Shown: positions 57,218-64,000 of the stretch, piece by piece
Numbering within the stretch: the stretch's first letter is position 1
Layout: the number at the start of each line of letters is the position of its first letter
Assembly: GCA_963850205.1 (NCBI GenBank)
Contig: CAWKKJ010000011.1
Span: forward strand, 62,001-126,000
From: JACVRW01 sp963850205
GTDB lineage: Bacteria; Actinomycetota; Thermoleophilia; Solirubrobacterales; Thermoleophilaceae
DNA: 64,000 bases
Direction: 5' to 3'
The notes under the pieces: model-generated
Told to the model about the DNA's origin: nothing
The model's database searches: none
Seen by the model: only the letters and a program-made list of their open reading frames with translations
Program-made: the position numbers and the translations under genes

Positions 57218-58144
57218 GTGGACACCGCCGACCTCATTTGGCTGAACGGAGAGTTCGTCGCCTGGGAGGACGCGAAGGTACACGTACTCACGCACGGCCT
57301 GCATTACGGGACCGGGGTCTTCGAGGGGATCCGGGCCTACGAGACCGAGCGCGGCCCGGCCATCTTCCGCCATACCGACCACCTGCGGCGGCTCGAGGAC
57401 TCGGCCCGGCTCTACTACATGGACGTGCCGTTCACCCGGGAGCAGCTGCGCGAGGTCACGCACGAGCTGATCTCCCGCAACGGCTTCCGAAGCTGCTACA
57501 TCCGGCCGCTGGTCTACCGCGGCTACGGCCCGATGGGCCTGAACCCGCTGGACAACCCGGTGGAGGCGATGGTGGCGGTGTGGGAGTGGGCGCCCTACCT
57601 GGGCGAGGAGGGCAAGAAGCACGGCGTGCGCGGACGCGTCTCCTCCTACCGCCGCATTTCCGCCGACTCGCTGATTCCGCACGCCAAGGCCTCCGGGCAG
57701 TACCTCAACTCCGTGCTGGCGAAGATCGAGTCGCTCAAGGCGGGCTACGACGAGGCGATTCTGCTCGACGACAAGGGCTACGTCTGCGAGGGCAGCGGCG
57801 AGAACCTCTTCGTGGTCAAGGACGGCGTGATCAACACGCCGCCGCAGGCGGCGGCGATCCTCGACGGCATCAACCGCAAGTCCTGCATCCAGATCGCCCG
57901 GGACCTCGGCTACGAGGTGGTGGAGCGCAACCTGGTCCGGGCGGAGCTCGCGCTGGCCGACGAGGTCTTCATGACCGGCACGGCGGCCGAGCTGGTGCCG
58001 CTGCGGGAGATCGACGACATCGAGATCGGTCCGCCGGGGCCAATCACCCGGCAGATCCAGGGCACGTTCGACGACGCCCTGCACGGCCGCGCGGCCCAGT
58101 ACGCCGAGTGGCTGGACGTGGTGCCGGTAGCGTCCAAGGCGTGA
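57218..58144 (+). CDS. ilvE: Branched-chain amino-acid aminotransferase
   Basis: The 308-aa fold-type IV PLP enzyme carries out the last step for Val, Leu and Ile. Seen features: IWLNGEFVAWEDAKVHVLTH, LHYGTGVFEGIRAY, the PLP lysine in PHAKASGQYLNSVLAK, DEAILLDDKGYVCEGSGENL, and FMTGTAAELVPL. GTG 57218 is preceded by AGGAGCAGTAC. Its stop overlaps the cimA GTG. Length is normal. Confidence 0.95.
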   Translation: MDTADLIWLNGEFVAWEDAKVHVLTHGLHYGTGVFEGIRAYETERGPAIFRHTDHLRRLEDSARLYYMDVPFTREQLREVTHELISRNGFRSCYIRPLVYRGYGPMGLNPLDNPVEAMVAVWEWAPYLGEEGKKHGVRGRVSSYRRISADSLIPHAKASGQYLNSVLAKIESLKAGYDEAILLDDKGYVCEGSGENLFVVKDGVINTPPQAAAILDGINRKSCIQIARDLGYEVVERNLVRAELALADEVFMTGTAAELVPLREIDDIEIGPPGPITRQIQGTFDDALHGRAAQYAEWLDVVPVASKA

Positions 58145-59775
58145 CCGCGCCGGGCGCAAGCGGCCGGCTCGGCCGGCCGCGCAGCGAGGGCAATCTGGGC
58201 GAGCCGATAACCGTCTACGACACCACCCTGCGCGACGGGATGCAGGGGGAGGGGATGTCCCTGTCCGTGGACGAGGAGGTGCGGGTGGCCCACGCCCTCG
58301 ACGACCTCGGCGTGCACCTGATCGAGGCCGGGTTCCCGGCCTCCAATCCCAAGGAGGAGGCGTTGTTCGACCTCCTCTCGCGCGAGCGCTTCGACCAAGC
58401 GGAGATCGTGGCGTTCGGGATGACCCGCCGCCGGGGCAGCAGCGCGACCGAGGACGCCGGGCTGCGCCTGCTGGCCGAGTCGTTCGCGCCGGTCTGCACC
58501 CTGGTGGGCAAGACCTGGTCGCTCCATCTGGAGAAGGTCACGCAGGTTGAGCCCGAGGAGAACCTGCGCATGATCGCCGACTCCGTGGCCTTTCTGGTCG
58601 GGCAGGGCAAGCGCGTGATCTACGACGCCGAGCATTTCTTCGACGGCTTCCGCGCCGACCCCGCCTACGCGCTTCGCTGTCTATGGGCGGCGGCCGAGAC
58701 CGGAGCCGAGAACGTGACCCTGTGCGACACGAACGGCTCGTCGCTCCCGAGCGAGGTGGCGGAGGCCACCCAGCGGGTGGTGAGCGAGCTCGAGGGCGTG
58801 CAGGTGGGCATACATACCCATGACGACGCCGGGTGTGGAGTGGCCAACACGCTGGTGGCCGTCCAGCGGGGCGCGCGGCTGGTGCAGGGAACGATGAACG
58901 GCTACGGCGAGCGCTGCGGGAACGCCAACCTGGTGTCGATCCTGCCCGCGCTCGAGCTCAAGCTGGGGCTGCACGCGGTCGGGGGCGAGCGGCTGGAGCG
59001 GCTGACCGAGACCGCTCACCTTGTCGACGAGCTGTGCAACGTCACCCCCAACCCCAACCAGCCCTACGTGGGCGCGAACGCGTTCGCCCACAAGGGCGGC
59101 ATGCACGTGGCCGGCGTGAACCGCGACGCGCGCACGTTCGAGCACATCGATCCGGGCGAGGTGGGGGCCGGACGGCGGGTGCTGGTCTCGGAGCTCTCGG
59201 GCAAGGGGACCGTCCAGGCCCGCGCGGACGTGGACGACACGGCCGCCGCCCGCGTGGTCGAGCGCGTCAAGGAGCTCGAGAGCCGCGGCTATCAGTTCGA
59301 GGCCGCCGACGGCTCGTTCGATCTCCTCATCCGCAAGGAGACCGGCGACTACGAGCCGCTGTTCCGGCTCGAGTCCTGGCGGGCGATCGTGGAAAAGCGC
59401 GAGGACGGCCGGGTCGAGACCGAAGCCACCATCAAGATCTGGGTCGAGGGCGAGCGCTACGTGCGAACGGCCGAGGGCAACGGCCCGGTGAACGCGCTGG
59501 ACAAGGCGCTGCGGTCGGCGATCGGCGAGCGCTACCCGCACCTGCGCGACATCGAGCTGGTGAACTTCAAGGTCCGGATCCTGGACGAGCGCAAGGGCAC
59601 CGGGGCCGTCACGCGGGTCCTGCTCGACGCCAGCGACGGGGGCGACACCTGGGGCTCGATCGGGGTCTCGGAGAACATCATCGAGGCGAGCTGGGAGGCC
59701 CTCGTCGACTCGCTCGAGGCCGGCATGCTGCCCGGCCGCCCGTCGCCGTCGCGGACCCGCGCCGCCGTCACGTGA
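58141..59775 (+). CDS. cimA: (R)-Citramalate synthase
   Basis: The 544-aa enzyme condenses acetyl-CoA and pyruvate to citramalate, feeding LeuCD and LeuB with the isoleucine precursor without threonine. It belongs to the LeuA-like family: TVYDTTLRDGMQGEGMSLSV, HLIEAGFPASNPKEEALF, IHTHDDAGCGVANTLVAVQ, NGYGERCGNANL, NAFAHKGGMHVAGVNRD, and the C-terminal regulatory domain (EATIKIWVEGERYVRTAEGN). GTG 58141 overlaps the ilvE stop; the first ~19 residues lie before the conserved sequence and are encoded partly by a palindromic repeat (58160-58180). The stop overlaps the DegT gene. Confidence 0.93.
   Translation: MTAPGASGRLGRPRSEGNLGEPITVYDTTLRDGMQGEGMSLSVDEEVRVAHALDDLGVHLIEAGFPASNPKEEALFDLLSRERFDQAEIVAFGMTRRRGSSATEDAGLRLLAESFAPVCTLVGKTWSLHLEKVTQVEPEENLRMIADSVAFLVGQGKRVIYDAEHFFDGFRADPAYALRCLWAAAETGAENVTLCDTNGSSLPSEVAEATQRVVSELEGVQVGIHTHDDAGCGVANTLVAVQRGARLVQGTMNGYGERCGNANLVSILPALELKLGLHAVGGERLERLTETAHLVDELCNVTPNPNQPYVGANAFAHKGGMHVAGVNRDARTFEHIDPGEVGAGRRVLVSELSGKGTVQARADVDDTAAARVVERVKELESRGYQFEAADGSFDLLIRKETGDYEPLFRLESWRAIVEKREDGRVETEATIKIWVEGERYVRTAEGNGPVNALDKALRSAIGERYPHLRDIELVNFKVRILDERKGTGAVTRVLLDASDGGDTWGSIGVSENIIEASWEALVDSLEAGMLPGRPSPSRTRAAVT
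58160..58180. repeat. Palindromic repeat within the cimA 5' end
   Basis: GCGGCCGGC-TCG-GCCGGCCGC is a perfect 9-bp stem with flanks GCAAG and GCGC, shared with the hairpin at 16528-16548 (one compensated base pair differs). It codes cimA residues ~7-13. It could form right behind the GTG and limit translation. Confidence 0.6.
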
Positions 59776-60912
59776 CCGACCCGATCCCGCTCGCCCGGCC
59801 GCTCGTCGGAGAGCGCGAGGAGGAGCTGGTGCTCGAGGCCCTGCGCTCGCGGCGGCTGGCGCTCGGGCCCATGCTGCCCGCCTTCGAGGAGGGGTTGGGA
59901 CGGCAGCTCGGCGTCGAGCACGTGTCGGCGGTCTCCAGCGGGACCGCGGCTCTCCACCTGTCGATCCGGGCGGCAGGAATCGAGCCGGGAGATGAGGTGG
60001 TCACGACCCCGCTGAGCTTTGTGGCCTCGGCGAACTGCCTGCTCTACGAGGGCGCGCGGCCGGTCTTCTGCGACATCGATCCCCGCACCCTGAACCTCGA
60101 CCCGGCCGCGGCTGCCGCCGCGGTGGGCGAGCGTACCTCCGGCCTGCTGCCGGTGCACCTGTTCGGCTATCCGGCCGACATGCCGGCGCTTCGAGCGACT
60201 GGCCGCCGGGCGTGGCCTGTGGATCGTGGAGGACGCCTGCGAGGCCCTCGGCGCCGTGCACGCCGACGGGCCGCTGGTGGGCGCCCGGGGGCACCTGGCC
60301 ACCTTCGGCTTCTATCCCAACAAGCAGCTCACCACCGGGGAGGGTGGGGCGGTGGTGTGCCCGGATCCCGCCTCGAAGGAGCGAATCGACTCGGAGCGAA
60401 ACCAGGGGCGGGCGCCGGACATGGGCTGGCTCGACCACGACCGGCTCGGTTTCAACTACCGCCTGGACGACCTCTCCTGCGCGCTCGGCCTGGCTCAGCT
60501 GGAGCGGCTCGGCGAGCTGCTGGCCGCCCGCGCGCGGGCGGCCGCCCTGTACGCCGAGGGGCTGGCGGGGCTGGACGGGCTGGAGCTCCCCTGTCCCGAC
60601 AGCGGCGGCGACCGGCGGAGCTGGTTCGTGTACGTGGTGCAGCTCCCGGCGGGAGTCGACCGTGACGAGGCCATCGTCGCGTTGCGCGAGCGGGGCGTGG
60701 ACAGCAAGCCCTATCTGCCCGCGATCCATCTGCTCAGCTTCTACCGCGAGCGCTTCGGCCACCGCGAGGGCGAGTTCCCGGTCTGCGAGGACGTGGCGTC
60801 CCGGTCGCTGGCGCTGCCCTTTTATCCCGAGCTGTCCGAGGGCGAGGTCGAGCGGGTGGCGGAGGCGCTGGCCGAGGTCCTGTCGCTGGCCGGGTCTACT
60901 CGACCCGCCTGA
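59772..60912 (+). pseudogene. DegT/DnrJ/EryC1 family aminotransferase, frameshifted
   Basis: GTG 59772 overlaps the cimA stop. The first ~140 residues (PLARPLVGEREEELVLEALR, VSSGTAALHLSIRAAGIEPG, TPLSFVASANCLLYEGARPV, HLFGYPADMPAL) continue one frame away as ERLAAGRGLWIVEDACEALG. One extra base near 60190 fixes it. The PLP lysine is in FGFYPNKQLTTGEGG, followed by DDLSCALGLAQLERL. Repaired length is ~380 aa. This family makes aminosugars for glycans or antibiotics; linkage to the BCAA operon suggests no obvious role. It ends 20-odd nt before a MITE-like element. Confidence 0.82.
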
Positions 60913-60935
60913 CCGGCGGGCACAGGCGCCGCTGA

Positions 60936-61136
60936 TTGCGGGGTAAGGGGAGCCGGTCCAGGCCCCGCCAGCGCATCCCGAGAGGCCCAGGCGCATGAAC
61001 AACCTCCCGCGGACGCTCCCCAGCTCGTTCCGCGGGAGGTTTGCCCTGCCAGGGGCGGCAAACTTCACGTTCTCCCGGCGACGGTCGTCGCGTGGGAAGT
61101 TCCTGATGCCACCTTGACAAACCCCCTACCCCGCAA
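60936..61136. mobile_element. MITE-like element, copy B (non-coding, terminal inverted repeats)
   Basis: A 201-bp element between DegT and GNAT ends in TTGCGGGGTAAGGGG (60936-60950) and CCCCCTACCCCGCAA (61122-61136), inverted repeats matching at 14 of 15 bases. Inside is AACCTCCCGCGG...CCGCGGGAGGTT and further stems with AACTTC/GGGAAGTT. Read on the minus strand it aligns with copy A in sequence and order (GGAGCGTCCGCGGGA, GTTGTTCAT). A 14-bp direct repeat (CGACCCGCCTGACC) lies outside each end. No transposase. Confidence 0.65.
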
Positions 61137-61157
61137 GCCATGGCTTTCGAGTGTCGC

Positions 61158-61772
61158 CTACCCGACCCGCCTGACCAGCCCCAGGAAGGCGGGCAGCCCG
61201 TCCACCGGCGGCCGGGAGGCCACCTCGCGGTAGCCCGCGGCCGCGTACAGCGCCCGCGCCGCCGTGTTGTCGACGGTGGTGTCAAGGGCCACGCACGGCA
61301 GTCCGCGAGAGCGGGCCTGGCGCTCGGCCTCCGCGAGCAACGCGCGTGCCGCGCCGCGGCGGCGAAAGCCGGGGTCGACGGCGAGCGCGTCGATGTAGAG
61401 CGCCCGAGCCGGCGGCCTCGGGGCCGCCCGTCCGCCGCGCCAGAAGAGCCGCAGCGCCCGCGGCCAGTGCCAGGGCGGCGACGAGCGCAGCGCCAGCCGC
61501 AGGAAGGCGCGCGAGCGCTCGCGCGCCTCGCCGACCGGGAAGGCCGTCATCGCGCCGGCCACCGCCCCGTCGAGCTCCGCGACCCAGATCACCTCGACGC
61601 TGGCCACATTGCCCTGCTCGCCCACCGCCCGCTCCAGGGTCCGCCCCGCCCGCTCGCGGCCGCCGGCGAAGCGGTCGTACATGTCGACGGCGCTGCGGTG
61701 GAGGATCGCGGCGATCGCCTCCGCCTCCGCCGGCCGCGCGCGCCTGACCTGGGGCCCTGTGGTCACGACCAC
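61158..61772 (-). CDS. GNAT family N-acetyltransferase
   Basis: A ~204-aa GNAT protein: N-terminal QVRRARPAEAEAIAAILHRS, core strand WVAELDGAVAGAMTAFPVGE, a variable insert, then LYIDALAVDPGFRRRGAARA (acetyl-CoA loop RxxGxA) and ALDTTVDNTAARALYAAAGY. GTG 61772 or GTG 61766 are both possible; the long upstream frame is Arg-rich noise. It is followed, towards the left, by the MITE-like element. Substrate unknown. Confidence 0.8.
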   Translation of the reverse strand: MVVTTGPQVRRARPAEAEAIAAILHRSAVDMYDRFAGGRERAGRTLERAVGEQGNVASVEVIWVAELDGAVAGAMTAFPVGEARERSRAFLRLALRSSPPWHWPRALRLFWRGGRAAPRPPARALYIDALAVDPGFRRRGAARALLAEAERQARSRGLPCVALDTTVDNTAARALYAAAGYREVASRPPVDGLPAFLGLVRRVG

Positions 61773-61799
61773 CAATCCTAGGAAGCCCTCCGCGGCCCG

Positions 61800-61976
61800 C
61801 GGCTTAGCCTGGATCAACCGATCCTGACGGCGTTTCCACGCCGGATTGCCTTCGCCAGGCGCCACCGGCTCGCTCGCGGGGGTGCACCCTCGCTCCGCTC
61901 CCCATCGGCCCCTGTCTCGGCCCCCGGCGCGGAAACGCATGCCAGTTCCGGTGGATCCAGGCTTAGACTGGCGGCC
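61800..61976. repeat. Long inverted repeat upstream of argH
   Basis: Two ~45-nt arms run in opposite directions. The left arm contains CTTAGCCTGGATCAACCG and GGCGTTTCCACGCCGG; the right arm read on the minus strand contains TCTAAGCCTGGATCCACCGG and GCGTTTCCGCGCCGG. About 75% of bases match, around an 85-nt centre. The right arm includes the presumed argH -10 box. Confidence 0.55.
61964..61969 (+). promoter_or_regulatory. Predicted -10 box of argH
   Basis: TAGACT is 9 nt before ATG 61979 and no Shine-Dalgarno is present. It lies at the tip of the inverted repeat. Confidence 0.4.
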
Positions 61977-61978
61977 CC

Positions 61979-63349
61979 ATGGGCCGCTTCGAAGACCCGC
62001 AAGACCCGCTGTTCCGCGCGCTGAACACGTCGATCGGCTTCGACATCCGCCTCGCGCCCTACGACCTGCGCCAGTCGCTCGCTCATGCGCGGATGCTGGC
62101 CCGCACACAGATCATCAGCGACGCCGACCTGGCTGCCCTCGAGCGGGGCCTGGAAGGGGTGCGGACGGAGATCGAGGAAGGCCGCTTCGAGGTCGATCCC
62201 ACCGACGAGGACGTGCACATGGCGATCGAGCGGCGCGTCACGGAGATCGCCGGCCCCGTGGGGGGAAAGCTCCACACGGCCCGCTCGCGCAACGATCAGG
62301 TGGCCACCGACATGGCGCTGCTGGTGCGCGCGCACGCGGAGCGGGCCGAACGGCTCCTGCTGGAGGTCATGGGCGTGCTCGCGGGCCTGGCCGAGCGCCA
62401 CCTCGACTGGGCCCTTCCCGGCTACACGCATCTGCAACGCGCCCAGCCCGTGTACCTGTCCCACCATCTCCTGGCCCACTTCTGGCGCTTCTCGCGCGAC
62501 CGCCGGCGATTTGGCCTCTGCGCGGACGCCACCCGCGAGCTGCCGCTCGGCGCCGGCGCCCTCGCCGGCGTGAACTTCGAGACCGATCGCCGCTTCGTGG
62601 CCGGCGAGCTCGGCTTCACCGACGTGGCTCCGAACTCGCTCGACGCCGTGTCGAACCGCGACTTCGTGCTCGACTACCTCGGCGCGGCCGCCACCTGCGC
62701 CACCCACCTGTCCCAGCTGGGGGCCGAGATCGTGCTCTGGTCGAGCGAGGAGTTCGGGTTCTGCGAGGTGGCCGACAGCTTCGCCTCGGGCTCGAGCCTC
62801 ATGCCCCAGAAGAAGAACCCGGACGCCGCCGAGCTCCTGCGGGCCAAGGCACCGCGGGTCCTGAGCCGGCTGGTGAGCCTGCACGGGGTGCTGCACGGAC
62901 TGCCGCTCACCTACAACAAGGACCTCCAGGAGGACAAGGAGGCGCTGTTCGAGGCCATCGACACGCTCGAGCTCTGCCTGCAGGTGGCCGCCGCGATGCT
63001 CGACAGCACCAGCTTCAGGCGCGAGCGGATGGCCTCCGCCGCGGCGGACGAGCTGATCGCCGCCACCGACATCGCCGACCTGCTCGTGCGCCGGGGCGTG
63101 CCCTTCCGCGAGGCGCACGCGATCGTGGGCGGGCTGGTGCGGGCGGCACTCGAGCGTGGGGTAGGGCTTTCGGGCCTCACACCGGAGGAGCTACGCGGGC
63201 TCGCCCCCCAGCTCGACTCCGGCTTCTACGACCTGCTGGAGCAACGGGCGTGGCTGGAGTCGAAGGTCTCCGAGGGCGGCACGGCCCTCGTCCGCGTCAA
63301 CGAGCAGCTGGCGCGGGCACGGCGCCTGCTCTCCGAGGCACAGCCATGA
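61979..63349 (+). CDS. argH: Argininosuccinate lyase
   Basis: The 456-aa fumarase/aspartase-superfamily enzyme splits argininosuccinate to arginine and fumarate. Seen features: FRALNTSIGFDIRLAPYDLR, the DEDVHMAIERRVTE helix, HTARSRNDQVATDM, GYTHLQRAQPVYLSHHLLA with the catalytic His, NSLDAVSNRDFVLDYLGA, and the mobile loop FASGSSLMPQKKNPD with the catalytic Ser. Length is normal. No other arginine genes are in view. Its stop overlaps the glycosylase start by 4 nt. Confidence 0.95.
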   Translation: MGRFEDPQDPLFRALNTSIGFDIRLAPYDLRQSLAHARMLARTQIISDADLAALERGLEGVRTEIEEGRFEVDPTDEDVHMAIERRVTEIAGPVGGKLHTARSRNDQVATDMALLVRAHAERAERLLLEVMGVLAGLAERHLDWALPGYTHLQRAQPVYLSHHLLAHFWRFSRDRRRFGLCADATRELPLGAGALAGVNFETDRRFVAGELGFTDVAPNSLDAVSNRDFVLDYLGAAATCATHLSQLGAEIVLWSSEEFGFCEVADSFASGSSLMPQKKNPDAAELLRAKAPRVLSRLVSLHGVLHGLPLTYNKDLQEDKEALFEAIDTLELCLQVAAAMLDSTSFRRERMASAAADELIAATDIADLLVRRGVPFREAHAIVGGLVRAALERGVGLSGLTPEELRGLAPQLDSGFYDLLEQRAWLESKVSEGGTALVRVNEQLARARRLLSEAQP

Positions 63350-63930
63350 GCCTGGGCCGGGCCTTCTACGAGCGCTCGGTGCACGAGGTGGCCCGCGACC
63401 TGATCGGCTGCACCGTGCGCCACGGGGCGACCGCCGGGCGAGTGGTCGAGACCGAGAGCTACCACATGGACGAGCCCGCCTGCCACGCCCACGTGGGGCT
63501 GACCGGCCGCACGCACACGCTGTTCGGGGAGCCGGGGCGGGCCTACGTCTACTTCTCGTACGGCGTCCACGCGCTGCTCAACGCGGTGGCCGAGCCGGAG
63601 GGCACGGCCGCGGCCGTCCTGATCCGGGCCCTCGAGCCCGTGAGCGGCCTCGACCTGATGCGCGCCCGGCGCGGCCTCGACCGCGCGGAGGACCTCTGCT
63701 CGGGTCCAGGAAAGCTCACCCAGGCGCTGGGTATCGGCCTGGACCTCAACGGCTCCTCGCTGGTCGAGGGACCGATCGAGATCCTGCCGGCGACGCGAGA
63801 GGCCCGAATCGTGACGGGAGAGCGGATCGGCATCACCAAGGCGGCCGAGCTTCCCTGGCGCTTCTGCGACGCCGACAGCCGCCACGTGTCGCGGCCCTGG
63901 CCGCCGGCGATGCGTCGCCAGGCGGCCTAG
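63346..63930 (+). CDS. DNA-3-methyladenine glycosylase (Aag/MPG family)
   Basis: The 194-aa base-excision enzyme removes alkylated purines. ATG 63346 overlaps argH's stop. Seen features: HEVARDLIGCTVRHGATAGR, the catalytic Glu in VVETESYHMDEPACHAHVGL, TLFGEPGRAYVYFSYGVHAL, LIRALEPVSGLDLM, GPGKLTQALGIGLDLNG and the tail WRFCDADSRHVSRP. This is the small bacterial form of human AAG. Coupling to argH is probably fortuitous. Confidence 0.93.
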   Translation: MSLGRAFYERSVHEVARDLIGCTVRHGATAGRVVETESYHMDEPACHAHVGLTGRTHTLFGEPGRAYVYFSYGVHALLNAVAEPEGTAAAVLIRALEPVSGLDLMRARRGLDRAEDLCSGPGKLTQALGIGLDLNGSSLVEGPIEILPATREARIVTGERIGITKAAELPWRFCDADSRHVSRPWPPAMRRQAA

Positions 63931-64000
63931 CCGCAACCAGCCGGCTTCCCCGGCACGGCTCCCGCTACGGGCTGCTCGGCGCCACGCCCCCGCCCGTGCC
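63931..64000. other. Intergenic end of window with partial palindromic repeat
   Basis: GCCGCAACCAGCCGGCTT, starting at about 63930, resembles the left part of the hairpin after gatB (GCCGCAAGCAGCCGGCTC), again directly after a stop codon. Nothing else is seen before the window ends. Confidence 0.35.

Noticed and set aside
61814..63118. Long minus-strand frame antisense to argH
   Set aside because: No domain, His/Gly/Val-rich shadow of argH; similar antisense frames accompany most genes at this GC content.

Overview
The window is uniformly high-GC and densely coded, with many 1-4 nt stop/start overlaps, frequent GTG starts and many start codons 7-10 nt downstream of a TANNNT box. A six-gene MCE operon, a complete menaquinone (men) gene set, an HtaA-like secreted protein and a PcrA helicase with the actinobacterial-type C-terminus point to an actinobacterium, most likely class Thermoleophilia (Solirubrobacterales or Gaiellales relatives). 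That placement is an inference from gene content. No rRNA, tRNA or CRISPR array was seen.

Layout. 1-1.3 kb: the edge of a prophage-like segment (terminase large subunit and a small phage-type remnant). 1.3-3 kb: cysK-cysE. 3-6.3 kb: a queuosine-salvage protein, a two-gene ABC exporter and an ankyrin lipoprotein. 6.4-10.5 kb: pcrA/uvrD helicase interrupted by a 364-aa intein, then folD. 10.5-13.4 kb: an MFS transporter, a 750-nt intergenic region with two copies of a palindrome-bearing repeat, and a small membrane protein. 13.4-16.5 kb: gatC-gatA-gatB. 16.6-18.9 kb: small hypothetical and GNAT genes. 19-21.3 kb: ilvB-ilvN. 21.3-38.6 kb: menaquinone genes menF, D, H, C, A, B, E, split by six tandem mce genes. 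39-44.5 kb: ilvC, a membrane protein, an aminotransferase, serA and a MetE-like gene. 44.7-48.6 kb: two ferritin-like proteins, an L,D-transpeptidase and an apparently membrane-anchored serine-recombinase-like protein, with a second recombinase C-terminus left upstream. 48.7-60.9 kb: leucine/isoleucine biosynthesis, starting with a leucine-rich leader peptide: leuA, dehydrogenase, B12-binding protein, SDR, XRE-cupin regulator, leuC, leuD, methyltransferase, leuB, ilvE, cimA, DegT aminotransferase. 61-64 kb: GNAT, argH and a 3-methyladenine DNA glycosylase.

The genes form a nearly complete branched-chain amino-acid set (leuA, leuB, leuC, leuD, cimA, ilvB, ilvN, ilvC, ilvE; ilvD is not here), with isoleucine carbon probably entering through citramalate. 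A serine-to-cysteine line (aminotransferase, serA, cysE, cysK) and the respiratory quinone pathway are also present.

Ten or so genes, several of them expected to be essential, are each broken by single-base shifts, nearly all an extra base. This looks more like uncorrected indels in the assembly than real decay, and it limits confidence in fine reading-frame claims. The least familiar items are the membrane-tethered recombinase locus, the two intergenic repeat families (one MITE-like with terminal inverted repeats), and the recurring leaderless-promoter architecture.
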